Shown: positions 1-10,255 of the stretch, one piece after another
Layout: the number at the start of each line of letters is the position of its first letter
Position numbering within the stretch: the stretch's first letter is position 1
Assembly: GCA_013407085.1 (NCBI GenBank)
Contig: JACCGJ010010422.1
Location: forward strand, 89,898-153,897
Source: Atriophallophorus winterbourni
Lineage: Eukaryota; Platyhelminthes; Trematoda; Plagiorchiida; Microphallidae
Length of the DNA stretch: 64,000 nucleotides
Direction of reading: 5' to 3'
Translations under genes and position numbers: made by a program
The notes under the pieces: model-generated
The model's database searches: none
Seen by the model: only the letters and a program-made list of their open reading frames with translations
What the model was told of the DNA's origin: nothing

Positions 1-254
1 ACTAAATTACAAAATCAGAAATCTTAAACGCATGTTCTCGTATAAAACACGTAGAAAATTCAACAAATGATAATCTTCATGTGACATATATGGAACAAAA
101 ACAAAATATTGCCCGTCTGCTGCGACAAAATCAAAGACGAGAAGCTTTTATGAAAAACTCAGTGCGGGTTACGTGTAAATTTAAACAACACGAAAACTGA
201 ACACCTTTGGGAATTGCTTCAGCAAAATCAAAATGAAAGCAAGATTCGGGCTCT

Positions 255-345
255 TTAATAAACGTTAGTGGATACAGCAATGTTATTGAAACGTTACCAA
301 TAAACTACTCTCACCGATTCATTACAAACTTTCTTTTTTCATTGT
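255..345 (+). repeat. Penelope terminal-flank fragment
   Basis: A stretch containing gaaacgttacc, followed by an accgattcattacaaacttt-like block, matches the DNA just downstream of the hammerhead motif at 60434-60500. The ribozyme core itself is not preserved here. It is read as a worn Penelope-type end; the rest of 1-950 shows nothing recognisable. Confidence 0.35.
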
Positions 346-964
346 TAGTGAATATCGTGTATGAATACAGTACAGCAGGCAGAAGCATATTTAATAAAAA
401 TATAACAAACAGATCAGCCTAATTTTCATGTTCGACGAAAGAGCTGCAAAACTTTTCATTAATTGCTTGGACTGACATTTTTTGAACGAAGAATGATATG
501 TGTAATCCGGCATACGATAGCAGAGGATCTGAACAGTTAACCCGAAGCTCTTGAAATCTATCAGCATTAACATTCTCAAAAACAAAGAATTCTCAATACA
601 TGGTAATTGGTGGTGATTTGGTGAGTTTGCAATGACCAATAAAAATCTGGGCTGAAGCAGATTCGGCAAACTGATTTAAACATCGCATGACATGGTTGAC
701 AGGCACCGGATTAATGCTCGATGGGGTTACATTTTTCACATATCTTCAATTTGAATGAGTTTAATGTTGTGATTTGTCGAATTCCAAAAAATCGACATAG
801 TTAAATATGATATAATTTGACATCGATTTTGCGCTGAGTTTCTCACCTGATGAGTATTGCTTCCGTTACTGACTAATTGTTACATTCTAAAACCTCACTC
901 AAATGTCACTATACGAATACTCACAGTTTGTTCAATAAATTGGCTTAACTAACCGAGCTGTACA

Positions 965-1195
965 AACGATACTTACTCGAACTCGTCGTTGTTACTAAAA
1001 CCTGGTTTCAATCTTGTTTGACTGAAAGCGAACTGCCGATCCCCAACATGATACTATTACGGAACGATCAACTAAAAAGGTCGTGGTGTGGCTGTGTACT
1101 GTCACGAACGTCCTGAGTGTGTGAAGATTCACGATCTCAACCTTGAATCAGAAGACACCCTCTGATGTGACACCGGCACTTATTTGTTGCATAAC
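965..1195 (+). pseudogene. CR1-like endonuclease fragment
   Basis: Conceptual translation gives a 'TKTWFQSCLTESELPIPN' segment, followed after a frameshift by 'GRGVAVYCHERPECVKI'. This matches the APE endonuclease of CR1-clade retrotransposons, in which an ETWL-type motif is followed by a G-G-V-A-I-Y/F block. At least one frameshift and several stops make it non-functional. No RT domain follows; a LINE 3'-tail-like sequence appears about 100 bp downstream, so most of the element has been lost. Confidence 0.5.
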
Positions 1196-1299
1196 GGTTT
1201 GATGACAGCTACGTATTGACTCATGTTAAGTATTCAAGTGGACTACATTTGACATTACTTGCTTATTTGTTATTTCTTTTTAATGAAGGAATATTTACT

Positions 1300-1375
1300 A
1301 TGATATAGTATTTGTGAAGCTACGTGCTTTTTGAGACCATAAATTCTTGAATCCTGAAGATGGCTATTCTTAAGA
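1300..1375 (+). repeat. CR1-like 3' tail
   Basis: The string ttgagaccataaattcttgaatcc resembles the 3' end of the CR1-like elements at 19590-19615 and 21370-21410 (accattaaa/accataaat...cttgaatc). It lies downstream of the endonuclease scrap and suggests an internally deleted element. A second tail-like stretch (cagaccacaaattcttgaatcttg) lies at about 1570-1597. Confidence 0.4.
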
Positions 1376-2409
1376 GCAGCAATTAACTGCAGCACAGATG
1401 AACTGGTAAGTTGAGAAGAAGTATATCTGTTCAAATGTTTCAAGAATAATGTATACTCAAAATGTTCAACCGACCCCAACATAGAAACCGAAGATAAAAC
1501 CGAACCAGATACACTATACCGTATGTTCAACATAAATCAGAACTTGCAGCCAGGGTACTCCGGCCACGTTTCAGACCACAAATTCTTGAATCTTGAATTT
1601 GTACTAATGCGAGAGTGACCTGTTGACGATGACAGTATTTGCATGCACTGTAGAAATTTCATTTAACCTAGACATACAAACACAAGTTTGTTTACAATTT
1701 TCCTTTTCTTCTAAGGCTTACTAAACCTGACCTTTCTGTCTTAGCTTGAAAAGAGCCCACGGGTAAAGACTAGAAATGAAATGTGTAGTAGACTATATAA
1801 TGTGCAAATAACACTTATTCTATAAAAACAAGATGGAAGCCACTCACAGTAAATCTAAAGTTAAAAAGGAAATAGATTCGCTCTGAATTACCGGTCAGTA
1901 AATAAACTCTAGGATTCAAGAATATATTTCGTAACACCAAAAGATTACCCGATGAATGAAAATGATCAAGACAATATAAAAAGTATATCAAGTGTACGGC
2001 TCACGAATGATTTTCGCTTGAATAAGTAGGTCCAATATCGCTTTAAATATCGCAAGGCATGGAGATTCACACCACAAGTTGAGTTAGGCAATTCCGAAAA
2101 AAATTCGCAAGAACGGACAAATTTGGATGTAGAAAGATAGGATATGTACGCGTGTAACTTTCTCGCCTCACTCTTAGTGTCTTGGTGGGTGTCCATCAGA
2201 AGACAATCTAAAAAGTATGAAAAAACGCTCCATATCTTCCTTTGGGTAAATTCACGTAGACCCAGACGTCGCATTCTTTTGGTGTAAGGAACATTGCAAG
2301 TACCCGACACTAACTTTGTCGCTCAGTGATAAATTTGTCGATAAGGACGATTTTGCTCTGTAATTGCGGAAAGATATTTCCGGCTGCAGGATTGGTTTTA
2401 TGAAAAAGT

Positions 2410-2760
2410 ATTATCATGGAGATAACTGAGGTAAATTCGATAAATCACGACAAAAATATGGATCGGTTTTGTAAAGCAAACAATCAACAACATACGAAAA
2501 TTGGTAGCCAGACGTTGGAACACCAGGAGTGCTAATCACGAGCTTCTGAACAATATGCAGAACACCACCCTCCGACACAAACGATTGACGACAACAAATG
2601 TCAGCCTCCAATAATTCAGACATGGGACGCATGGCATGAGAACGGGTTGAGTGACAACATAATAAGAAAGATGCAGAGATTGTCACTATCGAACGATATA
2701 CAATTCGTGAATGTCGGTCAAACGAGCCGTGCTTGGTGAGAGCTTAAAGAGTACCGGTTG
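2410..2760 (-). repeat. Dispersed repeat C, copy 1
   Basis: This stretch is clearly related to 63255-63530 (same orientation) and to 53960-54265 (opposite orientation). Shared landmarks include gctaatcacgagct, ccctccgacacaa and gtcggtcaaacgagcc. On the minus strand a short frame, 'GGVLHIVQKLVIST', is also recognisable in the other copies. The family is unidentified. Bases 1620-2400 just before it show no convincing gene. Confidence 0.65.
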
Positions 2761-2965
2761 TTGTTTGTCTCCTTCGGTCGATGTCGACCATGAATGTACA
2801 TCACAATCGCATAAATTTTCATGTTTTACAGCTTTTTGAATGAATAAATAGTTCGATTAGGTAGGAACAATCTCTCCCGCAGCAATTGCAACGATAGTCA
2901 TAACTCGGTTGTAAAGCGTCAGTTGCACGCCGTCGGCGTGATCTGCGTTCAGTAGCCAAGAGCTG
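2761..2965 (-). repeat. Dispersed repeat C, distal part, copy 1
   Basis: On the minus strand this matches 60680-60850 on the plus strand: gctgcgggagagattgttcct, gcgattgtgatgtacat-catgg and cgacatcga are shared, as is a gatacagctcttggct block. A weaker copy is at 52430-52575. It joins directly to the other part of repeat C at 2760. Confidence 0.6.
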
Positions 2966-3083
2966 TATCCGATCTGTTGTTCATAGTTGTTCTCCGAGCT
3001 GGTATGGTTGATTGCGGACGTTTCGTCATCAAACTAGATGAATACTATGCCCACTCGGAATTAGTGTAGCACACAAGCCAGCT

Positions 3084-3485
3084 TCGACACCGAGAAGCAA
3101 AATAGTCAAGGTCAAGAACAAGCTGGCTAAGGAGGAAAGAAACAATGTCGTGTACAGAATCCCTTGTTCCGATTGTGAGAAATATTATATCGGACAGACT
3201 GGAAGAAGCCTGGAAACCAGGATACATGAACACAAACTGGCTACACGACGACACGACCACAAATCAGTAATATCGGCACACATGGATCGAGAAGGTCACG
3301 AATTCAATTGATAAAGAACAGAAATCATCGCCAAAGGCAGAACTCGTCACGTTCGAGAGTTCCTCGAAGCGTGGTATTCGACACCACAATCAAACAATGA
3401 ACACATTCAAGTGGATGGGATCTACGGACCAATGAGAACACGACAACGACTACATGCAAGGATTATAGCCAATCACAGTAGATGA
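3084..3485 (+). pseudogene. Penelope GIY-YIG endonuclease domain
   Basis: One frame reads through 'VVYRIPCSDCEKYYIGQTGR', followed by an 'RIHEHK' block and 'ISAHMDREGHEFN'. This is the Penelope GIY-YIG nuclease pattern: V-Y-x-I-P-C-x-x-C at the GIY position, Y-I-G-Q-T-G-R, then conserved H/R residues and an H-x-x-x-x-G-H motif. Two adjacent in-frame stops follow FN, after which the same frame continues with 'VREFLEAWYSTPQSNNEH' to a natural stop. In intact elements this domain follows the RT and nicks the target DNA. The RT is missing here, so it is a pseudogene. Confidence 0.8.
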
Positions 3486-3549
3486 GGTCGAAACGCAGCA
3501 GATAAATTCGAATGATCACCACCGCACAGTTGCTTCGAAAGAAGTTTCG

Positions 3550-3580
3550 CTGATGATGTCATCTAGTTTGATGACGAAAC
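3550..3580 (+). ncRNA. Hammerhead ribozyme-like motif, Penelope type
   Basis: CTGATGA (3550-3556) is followed by one T, a 6 bp helix GTCATC/GATGAC (3558-3563 with 3570-3575) and GAAAC (3576-3580). This is the hammerhead core with a perfect helix II. The single base between CUGAUGA and helix II recurs in the other Penelope-type motifs in this window. The downstream cleavage triplet expected after GAAAC is not clean here (tcgg), so activity of this copy is doubtful. Confidence 0.6.
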
Positions 3581-3591
3581 TCGGAGAACAA

Positions 3592-4795
3592 CTATGAACT
3601 ACAATAGGGTACCTGAGCTGAAAGTTTTGAAAACTGTATCCGCTCCATCTCCAGCTTTACACAATGCCTCCAATGTGAGCGGTCAAGAGCAAGTTCTTCC
3701 CAACTCGCCGGGTCAATGCCAAGAGCTTTCATATCTCTTTTGCAAACGTCTTTGTACCGCAAGTGTGGTCTGCCCAATGGTCTACTTCCTAGTTGCAACT
3801 CACCATAGAGTAGATCTTTCGGAATACGACCATTTTCCATTCTATAGACATGACCAAGCCAGCGCAGGCGGCGCTGTCGCAATAGAGTGAACATGCTCTG
3901 TAGACCAGCTTTTGAAAGCACTTCAGCATTAGTCACTCTGTCCATCCACGATATGTTCAAGATACGACGGATGCTTCGTAGATGGAAAGCATTCAGCTTC
4001 CGTTCGTGTCTTGCGTGGGTGGTCCCGGTTTCACTGCCGTACAGTAAAACATTTAGTACGCACGCGCTGTACACCATCATCTTCGTCTTTACAGTCAGCT
4101 TGCGGTTACCCCAAACACGAGAGTTCAAACAGGACAGAATAACAGCTGCTCTGCCAATCCGCTTATCAATCTCCGTGTCTAGCGAGAGGTTATCCGCAAT
4201 GGTTGAATCAAGGTATGTGAACTGATTTACTGAATCAAGCTGACAGTTTCCAACAGTTATGATGGGAGGCGATACAGTCCCTTGACCAAGGACTTTGGTC
4301 TTGCACATGCTGATTGTTAGCCCAAAGTCTTTGCATGCCGACGAAAAACAGTCCATTGGAGACTGAAGGTGCTCTTGGGAGTGAGCAATAAAGGCTGCAT
4401 CGTCGGCAAACAGCAGGTCACGGATAAGCACATTTCGTGCCTTGGTTTGTGCTCTCAACCGGTTTAGGTTGAAAAGCTTGCCATCACTTCGCGTGCGTAT
4501 GTAAATGCCTTCTGTCCTCGTCCTGAAAGCGTGCTTCAAAATATGCCGAACAGCGTGTGAGCAAGAACACACCCTTTTTTGACGCCTCGGCGAATTTCAA
4601 ACGCATCTGAGATGGAACCGTTAAAATGGACTGAGTCCTTCATGCCTGAGAAGAAAGAAATAACAAGATTGAGCAGTCTTGGGGGACAGCCTGTCAGATC
4701 AAACATATTGAAAAAACCCTCCCTGCTGACGTAGTCGAATGTCGTCGTCAAATCAATAGAAAGAGCGTATAATGGCATAAACTGTTCCCGACACT
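3592..4795 (-). pseudogene. LINE family A, RT C-terminal half
   Basis: Two overlapping minus-strand frames encode the RT palm and C-terminus of an APE-type non-LTR retrotransposon. The first (4778-4536) has 'ALSIDLTTTFDYVSREG' (domain 3 to A region) and 'IRRGVKKGCVLAHTLFGIF' (domain B). The second (4572-3592) has 'LLFADDAAFIAHS' (F-A-D-D catalytic box), 'NQFTYLDSTI' and a C-terminal 'RQRRLRWLGHVYRMENGRIP' block before a stop at 3592. A frameshift separates the two. The same family recurs at 10250-12390, 48985-49500 and 51955-52380. It is 5'-truncated close to the Penelope terminus at 4812. Confidence 0.85.
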
Positions 4796-4811
4796 CTAGA
4801 TGAAGTTGGTC

Positions 4812-4842
4812 GTTTCGTCATCAAGCTAGATGATATCATCAG
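4812..4842 (-). ncRNA. Hammerhead ribozyme-like motif, Penelope type
   Basis: On the minus strand CTGATGA (4842-4836) is followed by ATATCATC, a tagctt loop, GATGAC and GAAAC (4816-4812). The layout is as at 3550-3580, but helix II has one mismatch (ATCATC against GATGAC). It forms the terminus of the minus-strand Penelope copy that follows. Confidence 0.55.
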
Positions 4843-4949
4843 TAAAAGTTCTTTCGAAGTGAAATGTAATTGGTAATCTTTGTTTTTTATAAGGTCCACC
4901 TGACCGTTCGCCATCATTTTCGGTTATTGGTCGAATTCACATTTTGCAT

Positions 4950-5440
4950 TCTTCGCCATCGTGCTTTCATTGATCCTTAAGTTGCAACCAATTGAAGTTG
5001 CTGGTTAATTGAGGTCGTTGTTGAGTGCAATGCTCTGATGAATTCTCGCGCACGTCGGTTGTTTTTTGCTGATATCTTCACGTTCTCCAAATCGAATTGG
5101 TGCCTGAATTTATTAACATGCATTGAAATCAATGACCTTGGTTCGTGTCTTCGTACGGTTTTACGGTGTTCATGTAGTCAGCTCAGCTTGCGACCGGTTT
5201 GTCCAATGTAGTATTTCTCGTAATTTCTGCGCGTAATCTCTCGACAATGTTTGGTTGTTCTTTGATTGTCATGTTACCTTTTGTATTGTTGAAGTGATTA
5301 CGTAATGATGACGTTTGTTTGTGCGCTATTTCTGATATATTCTAAACATACGGAAGAGCACATCTGACTCTGGTTTCAGCATCGTTGCTTTGTTGGGTGC
5401 AGTAGACCTTGTTTCATAGTACGAAGCTTCTTGGGTATCC
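4950..5440 (-). pseudogene. Penelope-like element 2, GIY-YIG region
   Basis: The minus strand reads 'EKYYIGQTGRKLS', then after a stop 'LHEHRKTVRRHEPRSLISMH' and 'RHQFDLENVKISAKNNRRAR', ending 'QQLQLVAT' and a stop. The Y-I-G-Q-T-G-R core and downstream H/R-rich block match the copy at 3084-3485 but are clearly diverged in sequence, so this is a different subfamily. The upstream part (5440-5240) continues as a linker-like 'SSLRNHFNNTKGNMTIKEQP' stretch. Frameshifts and stops are present and no RT is seen. Confidence 0.7.
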
Positions 5441-5474
5441 ATTCTTATCCATGTACTGTGTGTACTAATCGCGT

Positions 5475-5530
5475 TTGACCGATTGACGTTCTCTTGTGTT
5501 GTGGGATTCGTAGATTAACGTGTTTTAAGT
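5475..5530 (+). repeat. Repeat C fragment
   Basis: Contains gaccgattgacgttctcttgtgttgtgggattcgtagattaacg, close to 63618-63660 (gaccagtcggcttctgttgtggtgtgggattcgtgggtgaacg). The remainder of 5530-7100 holds no gene or repeat that I can support. Confidence 0.4.
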
Positions 5531-7119
5531 TATAAAAGCTCGATCACATGGGTGAATCAGGACGTAATAGTCAAATACGTGTGAACGCGAAGGTTGACGT
5601 AGCTCATGTTGCTTCGAGCGTTCTGAAGCCTGTGAACAACGTAAAACATGTTAAAACAGAATGTGCGTTTTGGTGTCAATTGACCCATCGTAATCCCTCA
5701 TTATCTTCTCCCCTAATACTATCACAAAGACTGTGTGAATTGTAATTTTACGCAAAAGAATGATTCCTGTTCAAGAAGCAGCGTACACGTTTAAAAGTAT
5801 ACATTGCTCAACACAGACGAAATAAATAGATACATTTCCATGGTAATTCTGTTAAAGCAAAGGTTAGAATATAAGAACGCTCAAAATAGATATCTGCGAG
5901 TCAAATTTCCTAATGTTTCGCGCTGACCAACAGTACGACCAGTATATATTTGTGTAAGGGATTGTTTTAAATAAGTTGAAAATGGAATGTGTGTTTAAGT
6001 ATAAATGAAATATGGTGAATGGGCACAAATCAAAGCATTTTGGGTAAATGGACTTTGACCTCAGGTTTGCTAATTATCAGGAGTTTCTCGAATGCGATTA
6101 GGAGGGTGGCCGTTTGATGGCACGAAAGCTACTTCCTGGTGATCTATGTTATCGGTATCTCGTGCTCCACTTAAATCGATTACGAAATATTTTTGAGCTT
6201 ACTGAAGAATTTGTACGGAGTCGGCGAAATAAATGGTCAGGGAACGTAAATACGAAGATGTATGTAGATATGTCTCTTGAAATGTGGGATGTTCGGCATG
6301 TTGATTAGTGGATAACTCGTAAAGAGTTTTATTTAGGAACAGCCAACAATTATGAGGCAGGTTGAGAGTACTGACGGGACCCAGCTCGAAAGCAGAATAA
6401 ACGAGGGCATTTTTGACGATGTTACCAATAATAAAAACGCACTAATTGCAAAGTCTTTGTTCATAGTGCTGGGTTTCGATTAGTCTTTATTGTGGCTAAC
6501 TTTTGAGAGAGAAATTTCGCGACAAAGCTGTTAATAAAATAATGATAAACTGTAGGCTTAATGTGATTGATTTTTCGAGTGTAGTTTAGCTCCCGAAATT
6601 ACGACACTTTCTCAGGAGCAATAGTAGCTAGTAAAGCAAATTCCTTCATCCAGTGATGTATGAAAGCTTTTGCACAAGTTTCAAAATGATGACAGCTAAA
6701 AATCCATCATTCAAGCCTGTAACACCTATTAAAGTATACGAAAAACCGCAAGAAAGTGCTTATTCACAATAATGACCAAGGTAAACGCCCTTTCAGCAAT
6801 CAGTAACGTGCAATTAAACCGTAGGAACTATATTTTTGACAATGATTGATGCTTCGCTTGAAGTCTCAAGGCATATAAAAAATATAACAGCGATTGTTAT
6901 TTGGGTTCCAGGTGTTTGTAACTTTAAAATGTCATTAAGATTGGATGCATTCTAATATTGTATATCAAAAATTAGAAAGAACAATTTGACGAACTCTAAT
7001 GGTAGACATATTTCGGAAGGGAAAAGAGGGGAAAATCGCGTTAGCTCAATCAAGGTCGAAGCAGGTTTCCTGTCATTGTGTATATTACGTTGAATACACA
7101 GGTAATCAATACCCCATTA

Positions 7120-8100
7120 GCAATGTCAACTCACGCGTTTTCCGTCCGCTTGTCGATCGCATCATAATTTACGACTGAGCTCAGATTTCCCAATGTCGAA
7201 CATGTACGCCAACAAATCCCGAAAAATGAAGAACGCTTAGTGGTCAAAGCTTTTATTATCGAGAAAGCACGCATCGAACTTTTAGCGGTAGATATGGTCA
7301 CTACAAAAATATCATCAACATGTTGCTGTCGGCTGCCTCTTATCTCATTTGCCAGTCGATTCCGTGGAAATCGGTTCACTACACACATGTTGAACTTGGT
7401 TTATCGACCTTGACCAATTGTGTATCGGTCAATAGCGGTTGAGATCTAGATCTGTTTTTTACCCGGGAATATCATCATTTGAACTGTACTTATGCGATTC
7501 CTCCAAAGTTGGAATGGTCGCAGGTTTTAAATTTTTGTCATCGCTCTTTTCGGCGTTTTATTCTTTTGCGTTGTACCGATGGGTGATGTTCTACATGTAA
7601 TCCAAGAGCTCATAGTTGACAATCGTCGGTAACGAAATTCAAGCCTTGATAATATTAACAACAAGAAAGTAGTTGAAATTGATAATAGAAATACGAGGGA
7701 TTTCACCCTATTGTGACGTGACGTTTTATTGACTTAGTACTTAATCGTTTAGCTGCGAACTTTCGAAAACTTCAAAGTAGATTCCGACAGGTTTATTGCA
7801 TTTAATTGAACTATAACTGCAGAATCAGCAACAGTGTTCGATGAGTCGTAAATATAGTGACTGTCACTAGCCAATCTGCAGATATAACTAAAGTGACTAA
7901 TCTCAGACGAAAAAATGAGCATCCTATGATGCAACAAATGGGATGTCTGCGAACTGTAATTGGTATATACCGTGATGTTGCGACCTTCAATTAAATCTTT
8001 GAACAAATCAAATTGTCTTTAAATGACAGTTCTTGATTAAATGTTCTGTATCTAGTCTGACAGGGATGAAGTTGATGTAGAAGTGAAAGGGATCTGGTTA
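7120..8100 (-). pseudogene. Decayed Ty3/Gypsy pol (RNase H and integrase)
   Basis: On the minus strand a frame near 8060-8030 gives 'QTRYRTFNQEL', the landmark just before the RNase H domain of Ty3/Gypsy elements. After a frameshift, 8006-7749 gives 'FKDLIEGRNITVYTNY' (F-x-x-L-I-E-G-R-x-x-T-V-Y-T-D/N) and then 'YICRLASDSHYIYDSSNTVA', matching the Y-I-S-x-F-x-x-D-I-x-H-x-x-G-x-x-N-V-V-A-D signature. Further downstream, 7400-7130 gives 'CVVNRFPR' and a 'DRQADGKR' stretch, resembling the integrase D-R-F-T-R and H-P-Q-A-N-G motifs. Many frameshifts are present, and RT and LTRs were not recognised. It is an old dead copy. Confidence 0.65.
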
Positions 8101-8349
8101 GCACTGTCATCTATATCCTATTGTTTTAGCTAGTCCAATTAGCTTTATTTAGATGCGTCAGTCGTGACAGTAAAGCAAGCGCATTGGTCAAGTGAAAGAC
8201 GTAAACAAAGTCTTCTTGAAAGGTGTGACCTTGAAACGCTCGAACGAAGTTATTTCCTTCTTGTCCATTGTATATCCGTATCAAATTAAACAGTTGCTGT
8301 CCTAGTCTTTTAGACTGCCCAGCGAAGCATCTGTATTGTTTCATCAGCT

Positions 8350-9300
8350 CACAAAATCGTTGAAATGCAGCAGCTCAATACATAATTACTTGAAGATAGC
8401 GGAAAGTGTATGCTCAGAAGGCATGTTTGTGATATAATCCCCATGATATCTAAGTGAATTAAATGATACGACATTAAATATTTACTTACCAGGGGTAAGT
8501 TTAACAATGTATTAAAGAAACTGCCAAAAATTGTCATAAAATTATTAGACATATTCGCCATTTGACAAGCTGGCATATAGTACATAGCACCAAATAATGT
8601 TTTGAATTCCGTCTTGGAGATGTCTTCCTAAGTGAAGGTTATTTGACTATAACCACGAAGTCAAGGCTTAAGCTAGAAATGTGACAACTTTCGCTGGGTG
8701 ATGTTATCGTTTCCCTGATCGTTTAGAGCTATCAGGAAACTGCAGGATCATGTGCAGCAAACGGTAATTTCTATAGAATGCTGATGATAGTAGCAAAGTT
8801 AATAGCCAGGCGGTTTTGTGCCTTTGTCTACTGAGTCTTTGGATAACTTGTCACTTAGTGCGATCCTTAGAATGGGATACAATATGAATTTAAAAACCCA
8901 TCTATATAAAACGCAATTTTAATGCCGCAAGCTCTCTCTTGATTATGGTTGTGAAACAACTGTACAGAAAAAATGGTGTGGATATGCCAAATTCAAACAT
9001 ATCATCAGCAATGATCGCTACTACTCCAGCTAGTGTTGGGGTACCGATGACTGCCATGTGTAATCATGGTTGCCAAAGGTTATTCAACATTGATACATCG
9101 AAGGGTTTGCGGTTTTATCTTGCGACGGGATGGCTGAAACGTTTTCTATCCATTAGCTCAACACGAGCAAGTTATCCCGATCATTTTTCATTAAACTTTG
9201 CAGTTCAGACTTTAGAACATACAGTTTCCGTTTATTATATCACCAGAAACTGGCTAGTTGCGGAAAGAAGAGAATGACTGTTATGTGCTTACATACTTAC
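8350..9300. other. No recognisable feature
   Basis: Short open frames occur on both strands, but none shows a conserved motif, and I found no matches to the repeat families elsewhere in the window. It may contain more of the Gypsy relic beyond recognition. Confidence 0.3.
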
Positions 9301-9409
9301 TACCCTTACATTACCTTTCGGCTTGTGTTAGTCTGATATCGAAGAGAGCTCAAATTTAAACAAAACACAACGTATAATACTTAACATTCAAAATTGATAG
9401 CTTGATGCT

Positions 9410-10255
9410 CCTTTTGGTGTACGCGAACGATATATCTGAAATATAAGGCATTAAAGTCATTTTATTTACGGATGTGATCAATGTTTGAGCTAGCGTGCGC
9501 AGCTTTGAAGATTGCCAACTTCTAAAAATGCTCTCGATGCACTTCATACGTGGTCCATACGAAACTGTCTACCATTAAACATCCAAAAATGTAAAATGTT
9601 AAACGTAAATCCTTCGAATTCACATAATCTCTGGTATCTCAGCAACTTCCATGGGTTACGGAAGAGAAAGACCTGGGTGTGTGTATTAGCAGTAACCTGA
9701 AGTCTTCATGGCATTGTTCTGTGGTACACAAATGTCCTGTCAAACCTTCACATTGCTCAGAAGGATATTTGGTAGTTTCACAAAGCAGGTACGTCCACGG
9801 ATAATTATCACTTGTATCCGACCCGCCATGCATTGCGCTGTTCAAGCATGGTCCCCATGGTTACAGAACGACATGGCTTTTCTGCCAAGTGTATACCACC
9901 ATGCGATAAAAAATGGTGACCGGACTATAAAACTACGAGGCGGGGATCGCAACTCTGAACTTATTTGACTTTCCGTACCGCCGTATCAAATGTGATTTGA
10001 TCCTGCTGTTTAACATTCAGAATACAGTGAATCACGCACTTGAACCTGTTTCATCGGCAAGAAGCCAATGATAACAAGTTTCTTGGCCACAAATTAACCA
10101 TTCCACGCTCTAGATCAGAATGTTAAAGGTTCTTCTTTACTATCCGAATAGGTTTTATATGGGACTCTCTGTCTTCACACAATTTTTTCATCGAGCCTTA
10201 ACGGGTTCAAAGCTGAACTTGACAAGCATATGTTGACCGAATCCATCCTGACACC
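9410..10255 (+). pseudogene. CR1-like RT, 3' part
   Basis: Across several frames the plus strand encodes 'LLLVYANDISEI' and 'VILFTDVINV' (a worn Y/F-x-D-D box), then 'ALHTWSIRNCLPLNIQKCK' and 'LLRRIFGSFTKQ', 'WSPWLQNDMAFL' and a C-terminal 'FFFTIRIGFIWDSL' segment. This order (F-A-D-D, L-N-x-x-K-C, a domain with P-x-L-E-Y-x-x-Q-x-W, then W-N-S-L-P) is that of CR1-clade RTs. It is 5'-truncated and broken by frameshifts, and abuts the minus-strand LINE A copy at 10256. Confidence 0.7.

Larger units (their letters stand above)
2978..3600 (+). mobile_element. Penelope-like element 1, 3' part
   Basis: A roughly 620 bp segment is bounded by inverted copies of one terminal sequence. 'gttcatagttgttctccga' at 2979-2997 is exactly inverted at 3581-3599, and gtttcgtcatcaaactagatga at 3020-3041 is inverted at the right end (3559-3580). 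Between them is a GIY-YIG endonuclease remnant. Terminal repeats in inverted or direct order that carry hammerhead motifs are characteristic of Penelope-like retroelements. The reverse transcriptase is missing, so this is a 5'-truncated copy. The left terminus has lost the ribozyme's CUGAUGA half. Confidence 0.75.

Noticed and set aside
843..880. cctgatgagtattgcttcc, start of a possible hammerhead
   Set aside because: No complementary helix II strand and no GAAAC follow.
1966..2310. 114-codon minus-strand frame
   Set aside because: No motif, no repeat partner and no codon or splice evidence.
8939..9277. 112-codon plus-strand frame
   Set aside because: No similarity recognised; sits in featureless DNA next to a broken CR1.
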